Part shown: positions 1 through 10,140 of the stretch, in pieces | Layout: the number at the start of each line of letters is the position of its first letter | Position numbering within the stretch: the first letter of the stretch is position 1 | Assembly: GCA_018873225.1 (NCBI GenBank) | Contig: JAEILZ010000009.1 | Span: 1,975,501 to 2,039,500 of the forward strand | Length of the DNA stretch: 64,000 nucleotides | Source: [Phialemoniopsis] sp. UDSM-2020 | Taxonomy: Eukaryota; Ascomycota; Sordariomycetes; Thyridiales; Thyridiaceae | Direction of reading: 5' to 3' | Translations under genes and position numbers: made by a program | Notes under the pieces: generated by a model | Database searches by the model: none | What the model was told of the DNA's origin: nothing | What the model saw: the letters and a program-made list of their open reading frames with translations, nothing else

Positions 1-381
1 TACGCGCTCACATCGACCGTAGATGTTGGACATGCGCGGGACCTGGATGGCCTTCTCGGCATGGTCTTCTTGGTTGATGCAGATAGCATCGACCCACAAG
101 CTGCCGCCACTCCCCGAAAACCGACGCCGATACTCGTGAAGTGCATGGTAAAGATTAACCGTCACACTGAACGATTGACCGTTGATGAGGATGTCGCGTG
201 GGTTTTCCCTTGCGCCCCAGACGTAGGACAGCGCCCAGAAGGCGGGGTTGGTGCCTAACCTGACATGTCTGAGCTCAACAGAGATCAAGTCCGTGTCGCC
301 AGGCTTCACTTTGAGCAAGCGTATTTGATCAAGCTCCAGGGGTTGATAGAGGCTAGGTGTCGAGGATCGAGGTTCCGTCAT
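1..381 (-). CDS. HET-domain (heterokaryon incompatibility) protein, N-terminal part, cut by window edge
   Basis: The reverse strand is open from an ATG at 381 to base 1, giving 127 residues that run off the left edge. HET-domain hallmarks are in order: LSYVWG at residues 51-56, an ILING strand near 64-68, the TVNLYHAL block near 74-81, and LWVDAICINQ at 95-104, followed by an EKAIQVPRMSNIY segment. This is the classic first half of the HET domain (family knowledge: fungal allorecognition and programmed cell death triggers, related to TIR-like folds). No intron is needed in the visible part. The rest of the domain and any C-terminal region lie outside. It sits 5' of a small hypothetical gene and an NLR on the same strand. 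HET identity is very likely; its partner and specificity cannot be inferred. Confidence 0.9.
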   Translation of the reverse strand, partial: MTEPRSSTPSLYQPLELDQIRLLKVKPGDTDLISVELRHVRLGTNPAFWALSYVWGARENPRDILINGQSFSVTVNLYHALHEYRRRFSGSGGSLWVDAICINQEDHAEKAIQVPRMSNIYGRCERV

Positions 382-681
382 GGTACAGTGGGTTGGTTTC
401 AGTGGTGCAGATGGGTCGGAGTTGGTAGAGCTGATGAGATCTCGCTTTTGACGGTCAGGCACAAACTGATAAGATAAGCTCTATGTCTTGCTTATACAAC
501 CCAAAGACACAACGCACAAGTTTCCTTGACAATAGTATTCGTTGTTTAACTTGGCTTACCGACTACTAGAATGTGTGCGTTCCTGCAAGAACTTTGCGAT
601 AAATCTTCCGCCTACAGACTGGATGAATGTTACAGACACGGGACCCGCCTCAACGTTATATTTCCCATAGCAACTCTCGTT

Positions 682-1327
682 TCAAAGACCTTGCGTGACA
701 AGAGCCAAGGCAACACCGCCAAAAATCGTGCCCCAAGCCCACCTCGAGAGATCCAGACGAGGAGCACCGCTCTTGAGGCCCTTCCTGAGATTGTCATAAT
801 CGATCCATTCACAACGAGCTCCGTATTCCTGCAATGTTGAGTTCCTCTTCTCGGTCTCATTCAACTTCTCATACCTGTCCATCGCAATTTTGGATATGCA
901 GCTATCATAGCTCCTGGCTAACGTCTCGTTGGAAGTGTAACACCAGCTGGTAGCGCAGTTGTACTCAGCGTGATACATCGTAATCCATTCGCCCTTGCCG
1001 GAGTCTTGTTTGGGGCAGCACTGTTTGAGGGCGTCGGCCTCCTGACCGAAGCTACCGTCGATAAAAGCCGGGTGGCCATCCTCGGTGAAGGACTCACTGC
1101 CTGTGCGGAAGCCCCCGATCGTAAGGCAGACTATCGATATGTTCAAGTCGGGGCTAGGACGTCCGCAGGCCGTCCGGTCTCTTGACCAGAAGTATTGATA
1201 ATGCTAGAGAGTTTGAATTGGTGTCAGATCCACACGCCTACAGCGCGAGAAGCTCCATGCCAGGGACTCAACATACCGTTAGATAGCCAAGATCAGAGGT
1301 GACATTTGGTTGAAAGATCTCGCCCAT
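682..1327 (-). CDS. Hypothetical small Cys-containing protein with hydrophobic C-terminus
   Basis: Two-exon model: 1327-1277 and 1203-682, with a 73-nt intron (1276-1204) having a GTATGT donor, a CTGAC branch point and a TAG acceptor. It predicts 190 residues. The family is not recognised. Visible features are several cysteines clustered at about residues 79-115 (a CC pair, then C, C and C), several potential N-glycosylation sequons (NIS, NET, NST), and a 19-residue hydrophobic tail (WAWGTIFGGVALALVTQGL) that could be a membrane anchor or GPI signal. The pattern suggests an extracytoplasmic protein, but no signal peptide is visible at the chosen ATG. The frame stays open upstream only as far as a TGA near 1382-1384, so a further 5' exon with a leader may be missing. 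It lies between the HET and NLR genes, same strand. Confidence 0.55.
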
Positions 1328-2102
1328 TTTGTTGAAGTACTGGATGGTCGATCGAGCGTGAGCGTGGAATGTTGGCAGAAGTCATAAAAGGATGCAGGAA
1401 AGGGCATTGGGATGTGAGAAGCGCTGGACGGCTCCAAGGTATTTCAGCTCATCAGCTGAAGGCCGCCTCGTTCGTGATCCCCAGCGTTCCTGAGCCTTGA
1501 AAGTGACGTAGGGCAAGACTTGAATCGGGCTAGGTGTGCTCGCCTCGCCTGGCCATGTGCTCGTGCCATGCTCCATTCAGGTTAGCAAACTGGTCGTGAG
1601 CTGACTTTTGTGGATCTGTTCGCTGTCAGGCGGCTCTCCGCCTTGGTTCCCCGGTCCGCCCCGGCCAAGCTAAGACCTATCAAGCACCTAGCCCACGCCA
1701 CAACGGGGTAACTGACAGAGCTACCCATCGTCTTTTTAACCTGACCTGACATTGGCACTGCACCGAATCTATTTCTGGAGAAGTCAAAGTGATTCCATCT
1801 CATTACTAGCGGGATTCATTTTCCTGAACTACCTAACAGTATGTGCTTTAGCCATATCTTGGCTGAGATAGGGAGAACCTAGCCCAAAGTGCATATACTA
1901 ATGAGTAATCGTTGTGCTTGGCAAATTGCTATGTTATCCCAATCTCGTGATTTTCGCTTCCACAACTGAGGCGGGTCCTTCACGGTTTCTTTTTCGTGAA
2001 ACGCTGTTTGTGACATCCGTGTCATAGCGATGAGACGAGCTCCGGATTACCTGGACCTTGTAAAACTTAGATACGATCAGAGATGCTCGTCTCGTCTGTC
2101 TT
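1328..2102. other. Intergenic, no gene seen
   Basis: About 775 bases between the NLR 3' end and the small hypothetical gene. One open stretch on the minus strand (1382-1576) is in frame with the hypothetical gene but separated by a stop. It could be untranslated leader or a missed exon. Nothing else could be supported. Confidence 0.5.
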
Positions 2103-5100
2103 TCAATATGACAAGTAGCTTGATTCGTCCGATTGAACCACAATGCGAGGTGTCGATATCGTTTGTGGTGACCCGTATGTCGGTGCCGCCGGTGACCAGG
2201 TTTCTAAAGTGATAGGATTGGATTGCGTTCGTTGATGGCTTGGGTAGACACTTGAAAGCGCTGCTTGTCTGCTAGAGAATCTTCGGTCGGAAAGCAAAAG
2301 TTGCACGATCGCGTGATAGCCTTTCTGGGTTGCCAAGTCAAGAATATACGTGCTTGACGTGCGGCCGATGTTGGGATCCAAGTCGGAGCGAGCTAGCAGC
2401 GTTCTGACGATCTCAGTCCTCGTCACTTCGTCAATGAGATGCATCCTGAGAGCTTGGACCAGTGTAGACTCTCCGTTATGGTCCAAGATGTTGAGGTTGA
2501 GGTTCCGTAGCCGGACGAGAATTCTCAAGTCTCTCAGCGCGTCCGATGGGTTGGAATTGATATATCGGGCCCAACCAATGATAACGTACATCAGCCCGTG
2601 GCCACTCTCATCTTGGATATTGAGGTCAACATCCTTGTGCGTCGCCAGGAACGTGAGCATATGTCCAGCCTTCAAGGCGTAAAAGTGCAGCAGGGGATAT
2701 TGTGGACCATGGTCAGGAAAGTTGATCTTCTCGTTCAAGCACGCACGACCCGTCCCCTTCGATTCGTCGTTATCTAGCAAGAGCGTGATGATTTCGGGAT
2801 ACAGCGAAACGCCTGTCATAGGGGCGCACGCCAGAGCGAAACGGACGAGAGGACCAGTGCTCCGCGGCCAGGGCTTCCTAAATCGCACGAATAGCTTGAG
2901 GATGTCGAGTTTTCCCTTCCTGATAGCATGGTAAATAGTGGAAAACTTGTATCTCGGAATAGCCCGGTGGTCCGTCATCAAGTATTCACCTGTGAAGTTC
3001 GCATCGACGTTGAAGTCCGGGTGGCACAGGAATGCTTCCACCGTGTCCACGTTACCAAACTCGACAGCATAAGTGAAGGCTGTCCGTCCTCTACTATCTT
3101 TAACGTTGATGTCGATGCCTGGCTGAGACATAAGAAGTCTAATCATGTCGACCCCAGCATGCTGTGCGGCAATCGAAAGAGGGGTCCGACTATCGCCATC
3201 CAACCTATTTATAGATCTAGAAGCGAGGGCTGGTGTAATAACACTCGTCAATCCGTATGCGGCAGCTTCATGCAGTATACTGGTTCCTGGAGGCACATTT
3301 CGGTGTCGAAGACATGTTGATATAAGTTCCCATGTTTCAAGGAAGTGATCAGACTTTCCGGGGAAATAGTCGATGATATCAGCCTGACTGACATGCTTCT
3401 GCTCGGCGGCGTCGGCGTGCTGGAGCCAGAAGTTGACGCAATATGGAAGCAGAGGATGCTTGACGGCGAGCGATAGCACATCTGTGCACCGGAGAAGATG
3501 AAATTGAGTGAGATATGTTCTGCGAACAGCCAGGATATACACCAAGCACGACCTTGCGAGACGGCTGTGGCTTTGGCCGATTGCAAGTTTGTCTTGCCTG
3601 GGCATTGACGGATCAAGAATGTGAAACCCTGTTTCGAGTAGGAAATCGAGGACAGATTGATGGATGAGCTGCAGTCCGGATTGTGTGACTTCGATCAGAC
3701 CACCAGAGAGCGCACGTATCCTCTTGTGCATCTGTGTGTTTGTGCCAACACCTCCGTAAACCTTCTCCCATTCCTCGAGTGGGCTACCTGATAGGTGCTG
3801 TAAGGCATCAACGGTCATGGCGGACATGATCTCTTTGACTTGTAAAGGCCTAAATGAGAAACTGACCCATTGGAAGAGCCGCAGGCTCTGCTCAGGTTGC
3901 TTTTTGACAACATCCCGTAATAACGAGTCGTAGAGAGTGTGCAACTCAGCAGGAATCTGGTTTATGTATGTGAGCAGATGATCGAGCGAGTTGCCCTCTT
4001 GAAACAGCGAGATGACGCGAGCGGTGACCAGAATCACCCACTGAAAGACGTGCTGCGACCTCTTTTCGATACTCTCTCGGAGAACCTCCGACTCTTCAGG
4101 ATCTATAGCGGATTCCAGCTGTTGCTGAATGTATCGAGATATGTCTCTCTCGTTCTCGTGTTCGACGTATATCTCCTCGCAGGTGTCCGGCGCGATGATC
4201 GGGTAGTGTCTGCACGAGAAGCATATTGACAACCCAAATGGGGACCTGGCACACACCCGCCGGAGGGTTGCGAAGCACTGGACAAGCCTTCGGGCCATCT
4301 CCTCGCCGCACTCATCGAGGGCATCGATATAGATTCGGAGGCTAGTTCTGGCCAGAACAGCCGGTAGAATAATTGTGGCAAGGCTATCTTCTAGATTCTG
4401 CCATCTCCAACTCCACGTTTCAACGGTCCGCCTCTTCTCTTGGAACTTTATGGCAAAATCTTTGATGAACTCGGCATCAAGCATGCCAATCTGGTGTATC
4501 AAAGCTCTGAAAAGGCCCTCCGGGGAATGTTGCAGAGCCGTCCCTCGCGCGTGAAAGAAGAAATGGACGATCTTGCATGGCTGGGCTAGGTTTTGCGCCT
4601 CGGATACGGCGTACTTCATGAGAGTCGACTTGCCGGCTCCTGGCTTGCCTTTGACCCATAAGAGACCGCGGTCGTTCTCCAACCAGTGTCTATATATTAT
4701 ATGTGAGGGCAACCAGTCGCATGTGCCCTCTGTTCTTGTTTCGATCTCGGCCTGTCGTGCTGACATTTCTTCGAAGGAAAGTTCTCGTAGGCATTCTAGG
4801 CGGTCATTTAGAGTTTGAAACCGTCAGATGGGCTGGCGTCACTGACCCTGAATGCTCTCCGTGTCTACAAGGCCTCAGTTAGCTCGAGTGTATAGGAAGA
4901 ATCAGCTGTGCACACTGACCTATGGATTGCTTGCTGATACATGGCTTTATGACGCTCTTCACTCGACGATAGCCAGTGTCCTCTACAGAGTCAAATCTCG
5001 CCATATTCTTTGCTGTGTTAGCCCACAAATATATGACTAGACAAAAAGGGTGAAGAGAAACACTCCGTACCATATGATTCGCCGGGATACTGTAGTAAGG

Positions 5101-6043
5101 ATATCCGATGAGTTGAGATGACTGCTTCGGTACGACCTGTCCTGGTGTTAGTCTGTACCTCATACAGACACAAAATTGTCGAACTCACCATGCCAATTCC
5201 AGGCAGCTCGTGTTCTTTCGAAAAGCACGCAACTTTGACCATATCGCCTCGTTTGCGCAACCAGATGCCGAACGCATGGTCGATGTCTGCTAGCACCTCT
5301 GAGTCGTTTTGGAGGAGGCTGATGATGTTGGTGTTAACTCGCTTGTGCGCTGCTTTCATGATCTGCGCCACGCCAGTGGCAAACGAGGCAAGGCCAGATC
5401 CACGATGTGGCGTTCCCAAGAAGAGAATGGCTGCTGTGTGTTTGTGCAGGTGTTGCTCGAACCGGTCCATGGCCTGCTCGGATTGACAGAGTGCCTTCTT
5501 TGCTACCAGGCCACCGAGACTGTGGACAACGAGAACGATGGGAAGGGAGCCCTTGAGGTTCATTAGAATTGAGAGACTCAAGCAGAAGCAAGTGAAGCTT
5601 ACCGAGCCGTCTTCATCACGCACTGCTGCCAGATCCCCGATCAAGGCTGCCGCGTGCTCACGCACATTGTTTTGACCAACGGGACCTACTAGCCGGGTCA
5701 CATTGGCATCGTAGCCAAATGTCATCACCCGAGTGTTTGGAAATTCACGAGCAAGCAGGTCGGTCGGCCAATAGACGCCGGCCTGCGAGAGCCATGTGTC
5801 GTATGAGTTGCCGGTCAGCCCGTGGATGAATATGATATCCCCCACAGGAGCCGTCGAATTATGCAGGACTCGGAGGCCGAGGTCTTGCCCGCCTGGGAAG
5901 AGGCTCTCCTTCTTGGATCGGGGCTCGGCGTGTGCTGACGGAGCACCATTGTCGCTTGTAGATGAAAGCGTTGTGTTTGAGCCGCCAGCCGAAGGGCTAG
6001 CTGCCCTCCGCCCGTGTGAACGACCACGGAGGGTGAATTTCAT
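2103..6043 (-). CDS. NLR-like STAND protein: SesB-type alpha/beta-hydrolase - NACHT - ankyrin repeats
   Basis: Six exons were reconstructed: 6043-5603, 5551-5189, 5136-5071, 5007-4920, 4864-4847 and 4795-2103. Introns are 51-63 nt with normal signals, and the model gives 1222 residues. Residues 1-310 form an alpha/beta-hydrolase of the SesB/lipase-like type: FIHGLTGNSYDTW, the nucleophile elbow VVHSLGGL, LFLGTPHRGSG, and a C-terminal block with SIPANHMNM carrying the presumed catalytic His. The NACHT follows, with Walker A GKPGAGKST at about 375-383 and Walker B IYIDALDEC at about 480-488. Degenerate ankyrin repeats run from about 829 to 1185, starting at TSILHEAAAYG. This is the tripartite effector-NTPase-repeat plan of fungal NLRs. 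Ankyrins bind a ligand, NACHT oligomerises, and the hydrolase is the presumed effector. The repeats are diverged, not near-identical copies. The partial HET gene nearby fits an allorecognition region. Confidence 0.93.
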
Positions 6044-6951
6044 GGCGAGCACTGAAGGAGAAAATGGTATCTCTTGGATATCAACGGACTCGGGGAGGAG
6101 CAGTCAAGTATTTGAATAGCGGTGCAGTTGGCGCCTTCGGCTGTGCTCGAGCGGAACCCCACACCATCCCTGCAGTGTTACTGCATGCTCCGCCACCATC
6201 ATCTCATGACAGATCTTACAGCCAGTCATCGCACAGGGTCAGTGAGATAGGTCACTTTAGTTTTGACTGGCCTAGGTTGTGTAGTTGTAGTCAAGCAACG
6301 TGGTAGCTAAGCTCAGCTGCTCGGGTTGCAACCTGACCTCTGGATGTTATTCCTCTATAACACCTACTAGACAGTGCTTTGCCGTCTACTTTGATATCCC
6401 CTGCACTGCAACCATTGTGCAGCCTGGTGATCACCCCCTTCGAGTAGCACTCTTCCCAAAACTTCTTCCCATCATCAGCGCCAGAGTCCGCTGTTTTTTC
6501 CATACAGAAGGGGACTGCTATACCGCGGTTCAAGGTTGTGAATCTCGAGTGAGGGGTCGCTGCCAAGGTATTTGGGTGTCAGCTTGGCATACCCTGTGCA
6601 TATGCTGGCCGCAGCTCCAAGCGGGGCGGTGGATGACAGGGCGCAATACTTGTCCTGCATCTACGTAGGTAGGCGTAGGCGCTTAAAAGTACGCAGCGAC
6701 TCTTGGGGCGGACTTATATATGGCCTCGCTGAGATGAAGTTTCGCCTTTTGGCCGCCTTCTTGACTGCTTTCGGGGTCTCGGTCTGACACCGGCGAGGGA
6801 GCACTCGGTGGACAAGTAGCATCCGTCGTCAATTATCGACAAGGCGTGGGAGACCAGGTACTGAAATCCTAGCAAGGTGAGAATTCGAATGGACACGAAC
6901 GAGGCCCTTTCCACCACAGGGACGAAATCGCTGGAGCGAGAGCTAGACGAT
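6044..6951. other. Intergenic between NLR and Zn2Cys6 gene, no gene seen
   Basis: This 908-base stretch holds the upstream region of the NLR and the downstream region of the transcription factor gene. It has a TATATATGG string near 6715. Short open frames on both strands show no domain signal or plausible splicing. Confidence 0.5.
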
Positions 6952-8423
6952 CTAACCTAGGCCCAGGACTTTGGTTTTGTTTTGATCTACAACAACACAA
7001 CTTCTGAGCTTCTGCAAGCCAAAAGAGAGATGCTGAGCAGTGATATAAGACGTTTCGTGAACCGCTGCATAGGCTATCTCCGCCACTTCTCTTGCTGTAG
7101 TGTAGCTGGTAGGAAAGGCGGAAGACTTATCGTCCTCACTCCGTGCTAACATTCCGTCCAATGTATAGACGAGCGAACAAGTGATGCAGTCAATGAAAGC
7201 AAAGGCTACATGACCGTACGCTCTTTGACTCGTTTCAGGGAAACAACCAGGGCTTGATAGCGTCGATGGCAACCCCTCTGCCCATACATGGTGATAGACA
7301 TGAGTGTTGTACCACGCGAGGAGATCCCCTCGGAGGCTGCTGGCGTCTTGCGTATGTCGTTTTCTAGACGGTTCCGTCTTGCAGCGAGCTATCATAGAAG
7401 AGAACTGGCCGATGAAGTCTGTGAGTTGACGGCGCATTTGCATGGCGATGTCAGTTGTCTCTTGTTCCGGGATTGGTTCTGGTTGGTACTCGAAACTCGA
7501 CACTGGATTCTCTTTGCAACCGATGTCCTGGGCCATCTACAGTAAAGTCAGCATATATAAGGAAAGCCGCCGGCCTGATTCTGGTAGTCTTACAAATGGA
7601 GCGCGAAGTAGCTCTAGCATAGATCTCTCGAAGCCTGACCGAAACACCCGAGGCTCAAGGTGTTGCATCAAAGCTCTCGTACCTTTAAGCAAAGACTCGT
7701 ATCGCTGTGTATTGGAGTGGCCCGAGAGTAGCTAGTTGGTTGTGAGCTAGTGAAGCAACGATAGAAAAGTACGGACTCACCTCGCAGTATTGCAGCACGA
7801 TCGATGCTCCGACGGTCTCGCTCTTCTCTCGTAACACAGTGTCACTGATATAGGCCCGGATGATACTCAAGGACTTGCCATATGCTCTCAGTGTATCTTT
7901 CTGACCCTTGCCATGTCGCAGAAAGTCACGGTAGGCGTACCAGAGACAATACACTGCAGAATCCAAGGCATCGTTGACGCCGACCCTGCAAGGTACAAAG
8001 GGGAAGAATGTTCCGGCAGCTTGAGGAGAGAGAACGTCCTTGCAGCGATCGTCCGTCAGCATGAACGCAAGCATGCTACTCAGGCGGCACGAGGGCGTAG
8101 CCAGTGGCGAGCGGATGATTGGAAAGGTAGTCAAGTGGCGCTTGATAGACTTGAGATCCGGATAGCCGGTGTCGACATCGAAGTGGTACTGCTTCGCCTT
8201 CTGCGCTCTAACCAGGTGGGCATTCTCCTGAACAAAGCGAAAAGACCTGGTGTAGCCCGGGCAGGACCATCCATCATCGACACATCTCGAGCATTGAGGC
8301 CGCTCCTCTCCGCACTGTACACACTGTCAGCAGGGTGGTGGGGTGCTCGTGGTGGAGAGAGCGTGCCTTTTTCTTCCTCTGACGGCATGTTCTGCAACCA
8401 GTACCTCTCGGCGTTCCAACCAT
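6952..8423 (-). CDS. Zn2Cys6 transcription factor
   Basis: Four exons: 8423-8367, 8314-7781, 7731-7594 and 7536-6952, giving 437 residues. The zinc cluster is split by the first intron and becomes visible only after splicing: Cys at residues 10, 13, 20, 27, 30 and 37, a perfect C-x2-C-x6-C-x6-C-x2-C-x6-C binuclear cluster with the basic QRKKK between the second and third Cys. That intron (8366-8315, 52 nt) has an unusual GC donor (AAAAAG/GCACGC) with a CTGAC branch point and an ACAG acceptor. The remaining introns (49 and 57 nt) are GT-AG. The middle and C-terminal parts resemble the fungal-specific regulatory region of small zinc-cluster factors (DALDSAVYCLWYAYRDF, followed by LLSGHSNTQRYESLL). 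Start ATG at 8423 is the only one placing the cluster near the N-terminus. It is divergent from the flavoprotein gene at 8789, which may be its target (inference). Confidence 0.88.
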
Positions 8424-8788
8424 CTAGATGAATTATCATATGGTTCTTAACGTGAGTCTCTGATGCTGAACCCTCATGGGTTGACAACTCATGGTAAAAA
8501 GGGAGGTTTACCTCGGACACTTGTTAAGTCCGGCCGCGCAAGACACCGGGACGCTTCTGTGGAGCAACAAAGACGTCCTGATTGGTGGCAGCGCGGAATG
8601 GAACCGTAGTCGGATCGACTAACAAGCAGATTGATAATCTATCAAGTATCACGTCAGGGTGGATGGGAGTCGACGGATTGCATGCTGTTTGTGAGATATT
8701 TAAATGCAATGATGTGCCCTGATCTGAACGACAAGCAAAGCGAAGTCTTCCGTGTTGCTATGCCTGGTTCTTATCTCATTCTGAAGCC
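8424..8788. other. Shared promoter between Zn2Cys6 factor and flavoprotein
   Basis: This 365-base divergent intergenic region is the only upstream DNA available to both genes. An AT-rich TATTTAAATG string lies near 8698, about 90 bases before the flavoprotein ATG. No zinc-cluster CGG triplet pair was established here. Confidence 0.4.
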
Positions 8789-9535
8789 ATGCAATCCACC
8801 ACTCCGGCCAGGTCCTTCAAGGTCGGCATCATAATTGGCAGTCAGCGTGTAGTTCGCGTTTGTCCGCAGGTTGCTCAGTTCGTCCTGGACACCCTCGAAG
8901 ACTACCACAGAAACGCAGACAATTCAAGCCCACAAATCGAATTTGCGCTGCTCGACATCGCCGACTTTGACCTCCCTCTAGCCGATATCACTGGGGTCCC
9001 CTCTCACCTCAACGAGGCTGACCTCCCGCAAAGCTATGCATGCGATGGTGCTCGGGCATGGAGCGCAGCGGTCAGCTCTTGTGACGCTTTTGTCTTCGTC
9101 GTACCGCAGTACAACTGGGGCATGCCCGCCGCCTTGAAAAACGCCCTCGATCACATCTTCCACGAGTGGACAGGGAAACCCGCCATGGTCGTTGCCTACG
9201 GAGGACACGCCGGGACACTGAGTGCCGCGCAGCTGATCACAGTTCTCAGCGGGATGTTTTTGAGAGTCTCGAAGAGGCCCGTCTGCATGAAATTTCCTGA
9301 CAAGGACATCATGTTCCGAGCGTTCAGGGGTGAAAATTTAGGCCTCGACGCAGTCAGCGGCGAGGGAATATGGAATGACTACCGTGAGGAGATTATCGAC
9401 AGATGGAACGAGGTACTCGGCTTGCTTTCAAAGCCAAGAACGAAGCCTACCATCAGATCTGAAGGGTTGCAGCAGTTGTGGGAAGCCACACTGCAAGATG
9501 CATACGAAATCGAGATGAAATATGTCGCCAAGTAA
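8789..9535 (+). CDS. NADPH-dependent FMN reductase-family flavoprotein
   Basis: A single exon encoding 248 residues, starting at the ATG at 8789. The N-terminus KVGIIIGSQRVVRVCPQVA matches the phosphate-binding loop of the flavodoxin-like FMN reductase family. The block VPQYNWGMPAALKNALDH, then WTGKPAMVVAYGGHAG, is the typical flavin-contacting core of chromate/azo/quinone-type reductases in this family. Members reduce FMN or quinone-like substrates with NAD(P)H in the cytosol. The substrate here is unknown. The length is a little above the usual ~190-210 because of a C-terminal extension after about residue 200. It is transcribed away from the Zn2Cys6 gene. Confidence 0.88.
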   Translation: MQSTTPARSFKVGIIIGSQRVVRVCPQVAQFVLDTLEDYHRNADNSSPQIEFALLDIADFDLPLADITGVPSHLNEADLPQSYACDGARAWSAAVSSCDAFVFVVPQYNWGMPAALKNALDHIFHEWTGKPAMVVAYGGHAGTLSAAQLITVLSGMFLRVSKRPVCMKFPDKDIMFRAFRGENLGLDAVSGEGIWNDYREEIIDRWNEVLGLLSKPRTKPTIRSEGLQQLWEATLQDAYEIEMKYVAK

Positions 9536-10140
9536 GGGATGTCGAGTACAACGTAGATACCTACTCTCCAACATATCGCAAACAAGCTCTTCATTACTCT
9601 TTGAAAATCACAACTTGGCTAGGGTAGGGATTTGCATCCTATGGCAGATCAAGGTTGAAAGCTTATATACTCATTCCACTCGGGCCCTAAATCTTGGAGA
9701 GAGATCTACCTACTACTGGAAATTATGTCGTAAGGGGGTATCGCTGCCACAATTGTAGACAACATTCGGACTCGTGAATCTCACATCGGACTTTGGCTTT
9801 TAAGCTTAAAGCTTTCTACGTTTCGAATCACCCGCCACCACCTGGAAGGATTTGTTGCTGGTGCTGTTTTCTATTATTAGTGGCACCAGACCCCTGTTGA
9901 TCCCCACTGCTCAGCCTTAATGGTCATTGTTAAAAAGCTTGCTAGGCGAGTAGTGTTGGAACTTGGCCTGTTTCATGGGTGCAGGCGGAGCGCGGCACAG
10001 CACGTCTAATTAAACTTGGAGGATGATCTACCGGTTTAGGGGAGGGTTTAAAGCCCAAGGCCACCCAATTCTGGCCTTCGGTCGTGGCTTCTCTCGATGA
10101 CTGAAGTTCATGAAAGCCGCCTTTTGAACGACAAACAACG
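9536..10140. other. Intergenic, no gene seen
   Basis: This 605-base region is the 3' end of the flavoprotein gene and the promoter of the pepsin-fold gene. No conserved frame is seen. Confidence 0.5.

Noticed and set aside
1382..1576. A 64-codon minus-strand frame as a 5' exon of the small hypothetical gene
   Set aside because: It is in the same frame but ends at a stop, and no convincing donor/acceptor pair removes that stop.
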